From Spinacia oleracea (taxonomy: Eukaryota; Streptophyta; Magnoliopsida; Caryophyllales; Amaranthaceae): a DNA stretch of 64,000 nt. The stretch spans positions 104,877,157-104,941,156 of the forward strand of contig NC_079492.1 of assembly GCF_020520425.1 (NCBI RefSeq), given 5' to 3'. Each line of letters opens with the position of its first letter. Position 1 is the stretch's first letter. The notes under the pieces are model-generated. The model was not told where the DNA came from, did no database searches, and saw only the letters and a list, made by a program, of their open reading frames with translations. A program made the position numbers and the translations under genes. Of this stretch, positions 33,546-45,518 are shown piece by piece.

Positions 33546-36121
33546 TCATTAGCATTTTATTCGAATTATGTGTTCCGGCAGGTGTGAATAAAATGATTCC
33601 AAGACCCTAAAATCATTGAAGAACTAAGCACAGTTTGTCGACTTAATCCTAAAACATCTTAGGTAAGCAAAAGCCTTTTGCTAATAGTCTAGAAACTATT
33701 CTTGGTTGATAGGTACGTCTAAGAACTTATTAGGTAAACCTATCGATTTTGCCACGACATAAAAGGACTCCTTACTTATATCGTTGAGTTTCACCAAAAC
33801 TAACATGTACTCACAATTATTTGTGTACCTTGCCCCTTTAGGACCAATAAGTAACACCTCGCTGAGCGAAAACTATTACTAGATTGATGTAAAGGATATC
33901 CAAGCAAGTGTATATTTTGGCATGGCACCTTTTAACTCAATTTTTAAGTTTGGAACTTAAGGCTCTTACTATGTTGGTTAGATTTTAAGTGAACTAAAAT
34001 CCTTAATCATGCAACATAATCAAGCTTTGATCTCATGCATATTTAAGACATATTTAAAGCAATAAATAACTTAAAGCATGCATAAGATAAATGTGATCTA
34101 GTATGGCCCGACTTCATCTTGAAGTTTTAACTTCAAAGTCCGTCTTGAAAATCTCCGTGGGAGGCACCATTTTCTTCAAATAGGATAAGCTATAATTAAA
34201 ACTAATTACAACTATTTGATGGTACGCAGACCATATTTGAATTGAAAAACAACTTTGGTACTTTAGACCAATTACATTCAAATTAATGGTACGCAGACCA
34301 TATTTTCTATCCTATTTGGGCCATACTAGTCACTTCATAACCTGCAAAACAGTACATATACAATATATACCATTCACCCATTCATTAACATGAATGGCCT
34401 ACATAGCTGGTTAGTAAAACACATTATGCATCACGTAAACATTTGCATCAATTAATCAAGGGCACCAATAATCTACAAATTATTCAGTCCTTATTAATTC
34501 TAATCAAGTTGTTTTAACCTTAAGGATTTGTAGACCTAATCAAGAGTATATGACTAAAAGGGCTCCCACTTAAACCAATAAATTCATATGCTTTACTAAT
34601 TTTAAACATAAAAATGTATTTCTAGTCTAACCGGAAACATACAAATTTAATTAAAATTTAAAGCTCATATAAATTTATAATTGAATCCAAAAAGTTTAAT
34701 TTAATTTCAGTCGTATTTAAATTAATTCATGATTTTAATTTTAGTAAAATAATTAGAATAAATAAAATTTATTATAATTATAATATTCAAAATTAAAATC
34801 CAAGAAAATAATTTAAATTATTAATTTTAAAATTAATTAAAATTACGTAAACTGAAATTTTCAAATTAAAATTTCAAAACGATTTAATCGCAACGCAACA
34901 ATCCTACGCAACGCACGCCCATGGGCCACACGCACACAGCCATCGCTGGCCATGTGCGCGCAGCCCATGCGCTGCGTCGCATCGCTGCTGCTCACCATCG
35001 CAAGGCATCACGCGAGCTGGTGTTCGCTGCGCGCGCCAGCGCTCGACGCAACAAGCATGCTGCCGCAGCCCATCGCTGGGCGCAGCGCTCGTCGCACGTC
35101 GCAACAAGCAAGCTGCTTGCCATCGCTGGGCGCAGCGCTCGTCGCACGTCGCAACAAGCACGCTGCACGCCATCGCTGGGCGCAGCGCTTGTCGCACGTA
35201 CAATAGCGCTCGCTGCGCGCGAGCGACCGATGCTGGGCGTAGCACTCGTGGCACGCGAGCTTGCGCTCGCTGCGCGCGAGGCTCTGCACGCTTGCGCGAG
35301 GCAGTGCGCGCTGTGGCGCAGCTCGCTTGCTGCCCACACGCGACTGCTCGTGCCTTGCTCTCGCCCTCGCCCATTCGCCCATTGCTTTGTGCGTGCAAGT
35401 TATATGAGCGAATCGCATAAAAATTTAAAATTTATATTCAAAATTAATGACAAATTAATAAATAATATTAATTTCAAAATTTTAGGGCGAAAAATCGAAA
35501 ATTTATTATTTAATTGATTTCCGATTAACATGGATTCAAGTCTAGGTCATAAAAATTTAAAATTTAACATAAATTTACAATTTTTATGGTGGTTTTTAAT
35601 CATAGGTATCTAATTAAATTATAACTAATTATGAAAATCAAATTAATTCTAAATTATTCCAATTTTCAACAAATTAATCATAATTACAAATTAGATTGCA
35701 TAATTAACAAGGCTAGGCATTCAAACTTGTTAAACATATACAGTAGGTCAATCAAAAATTCAAGATTTATCAACAAGAATCGCAAATATTTATTTTAACA
35801 TCTTAAATTTACGAAATTTTGCATTCGAAAAACTAAAACCTCCGAAAAGTCATAGTTAGGCTTCGAATTTGAGAATTCTGGGTTCGGCCGAAAATTACTA
35901 TTTTTGTCAAAATTTTAGAATGCCTTTTACATGCGGAATTGACACAAAAATCACTCGATTTGGATGAGTAACGAAGAAACTGCCGAAAAACTGCGTACGT
36001 ATAATTAAATAAACGCAATTTGCAATTAATTAACAATTACGAAAATTAATCACCCCTTTTAATTCTTGCAAATTTGTAATATTTAACCATGTTCATGCAA
36101 TTTAGATTATGAAAATAATAA
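33546..36121 (-). other. Copia-2 leader with GC-rich tandem array
   Basis: Matches the copia-1 leader along its length. The GC block is at 34890-35395, again with three copies of GCCATCGCTGGGCGCAGCGC (or CCCATCGC variants), at about 35070, 35119 and 35169. It is shorter than in copia-1, which has an extra stretch at about 21035-21180. Confidence 0.75.
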
Positions 36122-36137
36122 GAGGCTCGTGATACCA
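36122..36137 (-). promoter_or_regulatory. Primer binding site of copia-2
   Basis: On the - strand TGGTATCACGAGCCTC sits next to the 5' LTR, identical to copia-1 and complementary to initiator tRNA-Met. Confidence 0.85.
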
Positions 36138-36138
36138 T

Positions 36139-37534
36139 TGTTAGGTTATGATTCATATGACAAAACATAAATCATGCGGAAAAACCATAAAGCCAGGAAA
36201 GCATATTATTTACACATAATCATTTAGCATAGTTTAGATGCATACACTTTGTTGCGTGCCTTCCCTAGCTGCGCCCGAACCGAACAAGAACAAGTCTTTA
36301 GGACTCCAAGTGTCGTCCCTCCGAAGATAGTCCACAGCACGTCCGGATCCGCCTTAAACTTGACCAACTAGGATCGCCCTTAAGGTACTTAGAATTTTCG
36401 GCTAGTATAGGCAATTGTATGACTGAATTTTTGCTCTCAAAAATCACTTTGAATACTTGAATACTCTGTGCAAAATAATGACCCTAGGCCTTTATTTATA
36501 GAGGTATGGAAAGGGAATTGTAATCCTATTAGGATACGAATTAATTAAACTAGAATCCTAATAGAATTCTTATTTAATTAATTCATCCTTTTAGGTTTAG
36601 GAATTTAATCATTAGTCGAAACCTGATAGCTTTAGGATTCGTATAGCACACCAACACACACGCACGCACAGCAGCCCACGAGGGGCGCCATGCGCGCGCG
36701 CGCAGCCCGCGAGCTCGCAGCCCATTGCTGCGAGGCCCACACGCTGCCGCAGCGTTGTCGCGCGCTGGGCCTTCCTTGCGGTGGGCCTGGCGCAGCCTTG
36801 GCTGGTGCGTTGTGGCGCGCTGGCTTGCTGGGCGATGGCCCGGCTTCGTGCTGGGCCTTCGTCTGGCAGGCCTCGTCCGATGCTAATTCGTACGATACGC
36901 TTCCGATTAATTTCCCGATTCCGGAATTCATTTCCGATACGAACAATATTTAATATTTCCGATTCCGGAATTAATTTCTGTTTCGAACAAATATTTAATA
37001 TTTCCGTTTCCGGAATTATTTTCCGATTCCGGCAATATTTCCGATTCTGACAATATTTCCGTTTCCGGGAATATTTCCGATTCCGGCAATATTTCCATTT
37101 CCGATAATATTTTCCGATACGTACCATGTTTCCGTTTCCGGCAACATCTACGACTTGGATAATATTTATATTTCCGATACGATCCATATTTCCGTTTCCG
37201 GCAATATCATCGTTTCCGGAGCATTCATTTCTTGCCTGTGACGATCTCAGCTCCCACTGAAACCAAGATCCGTCGATTCCGAATATCCATAGATGGAGTA
37301 TTTAATGCCATTAAATACTTGATCCGTTTACGTACTATTTGTGTGACCCTACGGGTTCAGTCAAGAGTAAGCTGTGGATTAATATCATTAATTCCACTTG
37401 AACTGAAGCGACCTCCAGCTAGGCATTCAGCTCACTTGATCTCACTGAATTATTAACTTGTTAATTAATACTGAACCGCACTTATTAGACTTAACATAGA
37501 ATGCATACTTGGACCAAGGGCATTATTTCCTTCA
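36139..37534 (-). repeat. 5' LTR of copia-2, 1396 bp
   Basis: Intact TGTTAGG...CTTCA ends on the + strand, with the GC block (36655-36870) and the TTCCGATTCCGG array (36900-37215). Confidence 0.9.
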
Positions 37535-37982
37535 ATATATTATTATGTAAGTTGTACTTAGTATTTGTTATTAATGTAGATGTTTCTGAAGTTACTTCCA
37601 AAGTAACAAATACTCCAAAAAAAAGGAAAGTGGCTGAGAAAGAAGTTGAGGATGAGCCTTTGGATGTTGAGATCACAAAAACAAAAAAGCAAAAAGGTAA
37701 ATATACATACAAAAAAAAAATGTTAAGCAATAATATAAATTATTTGATAAAATGTTAATATATTAAATACATTATTATCTTTTTTACAGGAGTTGAGAAA
37801 AAAACATCTGTTAAAGGAAGAATTCTTCCTCTTAGGACTGCAACAAAAAGAAACAAGAAAAAGGATACTGAAGAAGTGAAAGATGAACAGAAAACAGGTT
37901 TTACATTTAACATTGTTCAAAGTTTTTTCATGGAATGTTAATTTGGTTATCAAAAATGTTATTTTTGTTTGCATAAAAATTC

Positions 37983-38440
37983 TTTCTGTTTTTATCTCAG
38001 TTATTCAAAGTTTTTGGTTATATGTTCAAAGTTTTTTTCCATCATGTTCAAAATATTTCTATATTAAGTTCAAGTTTTCTGAATTATGTTCCAAGTTTTT
38101 TATCATATTGTTCAAAAAACTTTGAACATATGATAAAACAACTTTGAACTTAATAAAATTTAACATTGTTCAATTTTTTTTTCATGGAATGTTCATTTAT
38201 TTATCATAAAATGTTATTTTTGTTTGGATAAAAATTCTCTCTGTTTTTATCTCATACAGTTATTCAAAGTTTTTGGTTATATGTTCAAAGTTTTTCTCCA
38301 TCATGTTCAAAACATTTCTATATTATGTTTGAAGTTTTTTATCATATGTTCAAAGTTTTTGGACATATGTTAAAATTTACAATTATTCAAAGTTTTTTGG
38401 TCATATGTTCAAACAATTTTTCAATTTTGTTCTATTGACA
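37983..38440 (+). repeat. Intronic array of TATGTTCAAAGTTTTT words
   Basis: A protease intron in which ATGTTCAAAGTTTTT and variants recur many times, with longer internal duplications (for example 37976-38030 resembles 38225-38290). A similar array is at 39740-39905. No coding content. Confidence 0.7.
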
Positions 38441-41400
38441 GGACTTGCAGAAGTCATAGCTAAAGGGAAAAGGAAAATGAAAGAAACTTTGAAGAAAAGA
38501 AAGGAACAAGAAGAAGAGGTTCAAGAAGAAGAGGAAGAAGAGGAAGTTGATGAGGAAGAAGAGGAAGAAGAGGAAGAAGATAAGGAAGATGAGGAAGATG
38601 AGGAAGACGAAGAATGGGAAGAAGAAGAAGTGAAATAACAAAAAAAGATGAAAAAAGGTATATATATTTAGTATAATAAAATGTTAAACATTGTATTACA
38701 TATTTATCAAAACTTCTTAATTCTATGTTCTTCTCTAACAGAGCAAACAATACCGGTGAAGGATAGGTTGCTTATGTTCGAAAAACAAAGACAAGAAATA
38801 GGTAAGATTAAAATTTATTTGTTTTCCATAAGATAAAATATTCTAGGATTGTTATTAAAACTCACTTATATGTGTTCCTTTTCCAGCATCAAAAAGAACA
38901 ACACCAAAAGCAAACCTACCTGCTGAAAAGAAACGAAAGAGGAAAATAGCTGATGAGGATTGGGAAGGGAAGGAAGAGAATGAAAATGATGATATTCACA
39001 AATCAGAAAAAGGTAAAAATAAAAATACTTGAATGAATCTATGTAATTTATTTTTATTCTTATTATTCCTGCATTAATTTTTGGCTTTGTTAATCAGATT
39101 TAGTTGTGGAACGGGAGGCTTCCCCTTTGGCGATGATTACCAAAGAAGTTCCTGCAAGAAAGAAACCAATGAAATCAATCGTTGTTTACAAGGAGAGAGT
39201 AGAAGAAGAAGAGGAAGAAAAAACCGGTGTTAGAGGAGGACACGGAAAATTCATCACATTCATTTCCATGATGAATGAACAGAAGAAGGAGGCCGTTCGA
39301 AATATTGGTCTAGGAGCATTGCTAGATTTCCAGCTACCTACTTCATCCCAACAATTTGTTACATGGCTGTGTAACAACTTTGAGGAAAACAGCCAAAATC
39401 TTTATCTGCCAAGGAATGAGAAAATTCTGATAGAATTTGAGGACGTGAAAAAGATATATGGCCTTCCTAGCGGTGAAGTAGAGATAGTTGAGGCAAAGTC
39501 TGACAAGGCTAGTGAAGAATTTTCTGCATTCATGGCAAGGTAAATGATCTTAAGTCTATACTTTTATTTTTAATATGTTATAGAGTTCAAAAATCTAACT
39601 GCATTATGCATGTACTATAAATGTTCTTTTACTTAAAGTTATTTGTTCAATTGTGTATGGTTAATATACATTCAGAATTGAAAGTTTATCTCATACAATT
39701 ATAATGAGAAAAAAAAAATTCTGCGTTTATCTCATACAATTATTCATAGTTTTTCCTCCTTATGTTCAAAGTTTTTATCAATTATGTTCAAAACAATTCC
39801 CTATTATGTTTAAAGCTTCTCCAATATGTTCAAAGATTTTCTCCAATATGTTCAAAGTTTGTTTCCTTTATGTTCAAAGTTTTCAGTCATATGTTCAAAA
39901 AACAGATTGAAGAAGACATTAATACATGAAAAGTGAAATCCTAATTAAATTTTGTTCATATTTAATGAAATTTTGTTTTTCTTAATTAAATTTTGTTCAT
40001 ATGTATATGGTTGTTCTTTTTTTATAACCCTGATTCATATAATTGTTCATTATTGTTCATAGTTCTTGTTGCGTTTGTTCTTTCTTTTTATATTGTTTGT
40101 CCTTTCTATTTGGGAATGTTTATCTTAATTAGATTTTGTTCATTAAAAAAACAGTTGGAAAAAGATCTTTATAGATTCAAAAGGAATCCTGTTGGGAATA
40201 AGGTCCCATCAGTTCAGAAAATTTTGAAGTACTACAGTCGAGAAGACCAAATTGAGGCTGGACCGGATGCAAATTTCATTACAAGCTTCTTGGTGGTGAC
40301 TGTCAACACATTGATCAAAAGCACATTGTCAAACCAAGCATACTTCAAATTTTTGTTCTCAATTATGGATCATGAGCAGATCCAGAACTTGAACTGGTGC
40401 AAGTATGTGTGCGAGGCACTGCTCTCAACTACTGCACAGTATAAAAAAAATCTGAAACTAAAGGACAGAGCAACATTTTTCACCGGACCATTGTCGTTGT
40501 TGACGGTATAACATCATTTACACCTTCTAAATTTATGATTTTAATCTACTTGATCAATCATAGGGTTTTTCTAACATTTATACTTTTTATGTCAGATTTT
40601 CTATTTTGACAGAGTTCAAAGAATGAACTTTTTTCCTCCAAGACGAATTCCACTTGTGTCCTGCTATACAAAGGAAATAGGACAAAAACGGAATGAATTG
40701 GAGAAAAGTGGCTTTGGATTGGGGAAGGTGTTACCCAAAATCAATATTGAAGAAAAATAAACTCGCAAGGTATTCCTAAATACATCACATTCTAATAGAT
40801 TAAAGTTAATAATTCTGCAAAATATAAATATGTGTAATATTAATTTTATGTTCCTTCCTTTAATATGTTAAAAAATACTTTAAGAACATATATAAATAAA
40901 TGTTCATAACCCTTTGCTTAAATGTTCTTTATTTTTGCATATAATGTTCATACCTCTCTAAGCCATATGATAACATAATGAAGAATTAGTGCATTATATA
41001 CAGTAAGTAATAAAATGTTCAAACCTCTTTGGTTATTTATTCAAACTGTATCAATAAATGATAAAAATAAGTGTTTAAGCCTCTTTAATTATATATTGTG
41101 TATGTGAACAAGTGTCATTCAGTATATATAGTTGTTCATAATTTTAATTATAAATGTTCAAACTGAAACACCTAAAAGTTTACTATTCCCTAATGTATGT
41201 CAATGGGTTTTAAAACACAGGAGTTTATGGATGAGTTTGTGGGTATAATTCAAGCTGTTGGTGACAATTTGTCAAAGCTTTCGGATTCACTGAAGAAGGC
41301 GCAAGAATTCTTCCCAGGAAATGAGTTGGTATCTAAAGTGGAAGAGTTCTTGTCAAAAATGGCAAAAGAACCATCATTAAGCCAAGATGAGTGGTATGAT

Positions 41401-41466
41401 GACTTCATTAAGGCTATATTGGAGAAAGCAAAAGAGTTGTTGGATGCAATTGATCTGGAGAAAAAG

Positions 41467-41547
41467 AAAGCAAAAAAGGATAACAAGAGATATGAGTATA
41501 ATATCAAGAAAGCTTTCGACTTGGGACTTACACCATCACCGATGGTA
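41467..41547 (+). repeat. Inverted-repeat partner 1: motif shared with the transposase
   Basis: 81 bp coding for a segment that includes RYEYNIKKAFDLGLTPSPMV in the protease gene. It matches 45438-45518 on the other strand at about 69 of 81 positions without gaps. Confidence 0.85.
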
Positions 41548-44320
41548 GATGATGACAAGTTGAAAGGTCAGAAAGCTGGTACATCCACCTCTACGCCAAG
41601 TTTGTCACTGGAAGAAATATATGAATCTTTGGCTTCTGCTATGCTGAATCTAAAACAAAGAAGGGAGGAAGAGAAAAAAGAAAATGAAAATGCAAAAGCT
41701 AAGAAAATGATCCAAGCAGAATCACAAGTGAGTGAACCAGCTTCAGAAGAACCAAAAACAACAGTGGAGAACATTGTTGTACAAGAAGAGAAGACTGTGA
41801 GCTTGGATGAAGCTACAGTGGAGCCTGAGTTGCATGTATTAGAAATGATGCCTGTAACTAATGTAATTCAAGAGAAGCCTGCACCAGAAGTGAGAAATGA
41901 AAAGGATCCTGCACCACAAGTGATTAAGAAGAAGGTTACACCAGATGGGGTTGAAGAGAAGCCTGCAACAAAAAAGACAAATGAAAATGCTGAACCACAA
42001 GTTCTTGAGAACAAGGTTGCAACACAAATGGCTGAGGAGCCAGCAGAACCTCATACTCTACACAATCGCAGGTGAAAATAGCAGTGGAAGCTGAACAATC
42101 TGTTGGTGCAGGACAATCTTCTCTTCCTTCACCAAAACTCCACTGAATGAAGTCTCAATATCAACATTAATTTCAAGCACAAAAACAGATTTGAAATTGG
42201 ACGAAATTTTTGAAGACAAAGAGGAAAAAGAAGATGAAGGAGAAGGGTAAATTTTAACTGTATTCAGACTGAATTTGTATTTGTGAAACTTTGGTTATAT
42301 TATGAAAACTATTTTAAAGACATAATAATGTTTTGGTTATTTAAAATGTCATGATTTAACTTTTTAATCTTTTTGTTTTTCGTTAATATTCATTCTTTTT
42401 ATAAGTTTTGTTCAAACTTGTTTAATATGTTCATACTCTTCTAGTTTTTGTTCATACTTGTTAAATTCTGGGATCATTCTTCTCGAATGTTATGTTCTTT
42501 CTTTTTGTACTTTTTGTTCATTCTTTTACTTTATATGTTCATACTTTAAAATTATTTGTTCTTTCTTGTTCAAACCTGTTAACTTCTTGGTTCTTCTTCT
42601 GGAATTTTTTATATTCTTTCTCTTTATTTATCTTATATGTTCGTACTCTTAATCTTATATGTTCATACTCTTAATCTTATATGTTCTTTTTATAATTAAG
42701 TCGATTTTTTGTTAAATTTTTTGTATATACAGAAATGAGAAAGGTGACAAAGGACAAAGACCTCAGAGGATTCACAAACTACCGGCTGCCTTCTCTTCTC
42801 CATATTTGGTCAAGTATCGAGACTTGTTCAAAAATCTGGACACAATGCATCAAAGCCTAGAAGATTATGTGTTAAGTGGTCAGGACAACAGGTATTTTCT
42901 TTAATTTCACGTAAAAGTAATTTAAAATTTAAATTCGAATACTTCCTCCTAATTTACTTCCTTTTTGTAGTGAGCTTCTTTATTTTGATGGATATAACTA
43001 CATCAATAGAGAAGACATGAAAACACTGGTTGTTGAAGTGGAAGTGGTTGACTGTGTGATTGATTCATGGTCGAAGTATCTAAATGCAAAGGACCATAAA
43101 GATAAACTCTTTCTTTCAACAGTTCCATATGTAAGTATAATAATTGATGTTATTTAAAATGTTCATGTTGTTTATATAAAAACAAGTAATGTTTAATATA
43201 TTTAAATAGAATGTTCATAATTACAACACATAATGTTCAAAATTTTGAAATGGAATATTCATTGTTGAAATAATTAATGTTCAACAAAATTAAGATAAAA
43301 AGTACGAATGATTAAATTGAAATGTTCATTATCATTGTAAATAATTTTACATATCTTTTTAATTGAATGTTGATTATCTTTAAATGCAGCATATTATGTG
43401 CACAAACAAGGTATGTCCAGCAGGATCCTCCTACGAAAAAAGGCTTGATGATTTTCAAAGCAGGATTAACGATGAACTGAATAACTATAATTTCAAAAAC
43501 ATTCATCAATTTAAACAGGTAAACCTATATAACTTCTAACCCATTCCTAAAACTTTAATGTTCATTTTAATGTATATTATTATTCATTGTTTTTAACTTA
43601 AATAATTACCTCTTTTTCAGATATTCATTCCCGTTCTTGCTGCAAAACACTTCTATCTCCTAGTCATCAACCATTACAATGCAACTGTGGATGTAATTGA
43701 CAACAGGCCTCTACCAAGAAATGTAAAATTTGAAGATAAATACGAGGGACACCCAGAAGTTGTGGTAAGAAATAAATCCTTCATAAATGTATATTTGAAA
43801 CATCAAAAGATAATTATCTTACATTTTTGAACCAAAATTCCAGTTGGATGCTTTTGCAAAATATATGGGCACATTTGGTTATGACGTAGAACCAATGCAA
43901 AAGTATGAAATGAATTTGCTCAAGATGAAATGGAGAAGCACGAAGGACTATACAAACTGCGGTGTGTATGTCATGAAGCACATGGAGACCTATACTGGTG
44001 ATCCAAGACATGAATGGATCTGTGACTTGAAGGCAAATGATGTAAGTTTAATTTTGTTCATTCTTCTTTCGTATTTTGTTCATTATTTTTATTGTTTTTG
44101 TCTTTTCTGTTTTAGTGTTCTGTCTGTTGAATTTCTTTTATATTCCTAATTTTATAATTTAATATTTGGATTCCATAAAACATTTTTAATTTTTTTTTAA
44201 ATTTTTGATATACAGACAAATCAAATAAGGAAGCTTCGTGTCACTTTCTGTGGTCTCCTAATGCTTTCAAAGCAAAATGAAAAGCATGAGTCAAACATAA
44301 ATGAAGCATGGAGGAGTTAA

Positions 44321-45116
44321 TGAAAAATTAAGCAGATAGTAAGAAGGTTAACAAACAAAGATAGATTTTTAGTACAATGTAAAGTAAATATTTGGGTATT
44401 TTGGTGGTTTGTTCAAAAACATATGACTTAGTGTTCATTTCTTTTATGTTTAATATTCAGTTTCCTTTGCAGTATTGAATCAAATGCACAACAAAATTTG
44501 CAACTCAATAATGCATACAATATAAATATTTATTAACTGCTTGATTTTATGAAAATTATATATAAAGATTAATATCGTTAAACAATGTTCATTGAGAAAA
44601 TAAGTAATAATCAATATGAAAATTACTAATATTCATTGTATTTCAATATAATGTTCAATTTTAAAATTACTAATATTCATTGTATTTCAATAAAATGTTC
44701 ATTTTAGAAATACTTAATGCTCAAAATTTTCATATAGAATATTCACTTTGAAATTCGTATTGTTCAAAATCTTTAAATAGAAACACATTGACAAATGTGT
44801 ATTGTTCAAAATCAAAAGTAGATAATGTTGAATATATTTGACTAAAATGTTCATAAACTTCAGAAGGATGTCTTAAAAAAACATAAAATAAATTCAAACA
44901 TAAAATATTATGAAAAATAGTGATGATCAAAATGTTTGACCTCAATATTCATTCTATTAAAACTAAATGTTCAAACACAATAAGAGCACGTACTACCTTA
45001 CCTAAATGTTCATTCTATTTAAAATAAATGATCAAAACGTTTGACCTCAATGATCATTCTATTTAAACTAAATGTTCAGTACAAATAAATGCACGTACAA
45101 ATTTTCAACTCAATAA
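44321..45116. other. Convergent intergenic spacer of the MULE
   Basis: About 800 bp between the 3' ends of the protease (+) and transposase (-) genes. AT-rich, with many AATGTTCAAT and TGTTCATT words on the + strand. It must hold both polyadenylation regions. No gene seen. Confidence 0.6.
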
Positions 45117-45437
45117 TCAATAGTTACTAAATCCTTGACTTTTAATGGCTTTTTCAGCAGCCAATGATTCATCAAAAAGAGCTAAAAAAGCATCATACTT
45201 AAATTTCAAATAATCTTGATCATTAGCAGATTGATGAGATCCTTTAGTACCCAACGGAGGTTTAGTAACCAATGAAACTTTAGGTCCTTGAACCTTAGAT
45301 CCAACTTGAGTAATTTTTTCAGCCTAAATAGATCCTTGAACTTTAGGTACTACTTGAATAATTTCTGAAGCATGAACAGGTCCTTGAACTTTACCTTCAG
45401 TAACAGATGGAGCTTTAGTAACAGATGAAACTTTAGT

Positions 45438-45518
45438 AACCATTGGTGATGGTGAAAGTCCCAAGTCAAATGCACTCTTGATATCATACTCAAATCTCTG
45501 CTGATCCTTTTTTGCTTT
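45438..45518 (-). repeat. Inverted-repeat partner 2: motif shared with the protease
   Basis: Codes for RFEYDIKSAFDLGLSPSPMV in the last transposase exon. See 41467-41547 for the opposite arm. Confidence 0.85.

Larger units (their letters stand above)
27296..37534 (-). mobile_element. Copia-2: related copia element with ruined coding region, 10.2 kb
   Basis: LTRs at 27296-28689 and 36139-37534 are flanked by the 5-bp duplication ATATA (27291-27295 and 37535-37539). It has the same orientation as copia-1. The primer binding site (36122-36137), polypurine tract (28690-28704), 3' region and leader are close to copia-1, but the gag-pol zone is full of stops. The left LTR starts TTTTAGG instead of TGTTAGG. 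The two LTRs differ at roughly twenty positions, so it is somewhat older than copia-1. It lies in a protease intron; the exons on either side join in frame (phase 1). Confidence 0.88.
23701..44320 (+). pseudogene. MULE-borne Ulp1/SENP-like C48 cysteine protease gene, about 24 exons
   Basis: Exons that join in frame include 23701-23759, 23848-23880, 24054-24113, 24426-24491, 25716-25772, 25871-25963, 26057-26119, 26376-27247, 37580-37696, 37790-37897, 38442-38657, 38742-38801, 38887-39012, 39098-39539, 40133 (or 40155)-40505, 40596-40769, 41221-42246, 42733-42891, 42971-43130, 43390-43518, 43621-43764, 43844-44041 and 44216-44320. A degenerate exon is likely at 25553-25619. About 1,600 codons. 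Order: charged N-terminus, Ala/Glu/Lys coiled coil with 14-residue repeats (26.4-27.0 kb), Lys/Glu-acidic region, a folded domain (LIEFEDVKKIYGLPSGEVEI to FYFDRVQRM), a charged linker, then the protease. Catalytic His (43648) in KHFYLLVIN, Asp (43699) in DVIDN and Cys (43958) in TNCGVYVMKHME are present; Thr replaces the usual Gln six residues before Cys. Such enzymes cleave SUMO-type conjugates. In-frame stops at 27064, 38636 and 40758 and a frameshift near 42072-42150 suggest a dead copy. Copia-2 lies in the intron 27248-37579. Confidence 0.82.

Noticed and set aside
38442..38657. Acidic ORF ending at 38638 as a separate small gene
   Set aside because: It is preceded by a splice acceptor and followed by a donor in the protease series. 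The stop is better explained as a nonsense change in an exon.
39993..40511. ORF start at 39993 as an independent gene start
   Set aside because: The first part is AT-rich intron sequence. Protein-like sequence begins only after a splice acceptor near 40132 and continues the protease frame.
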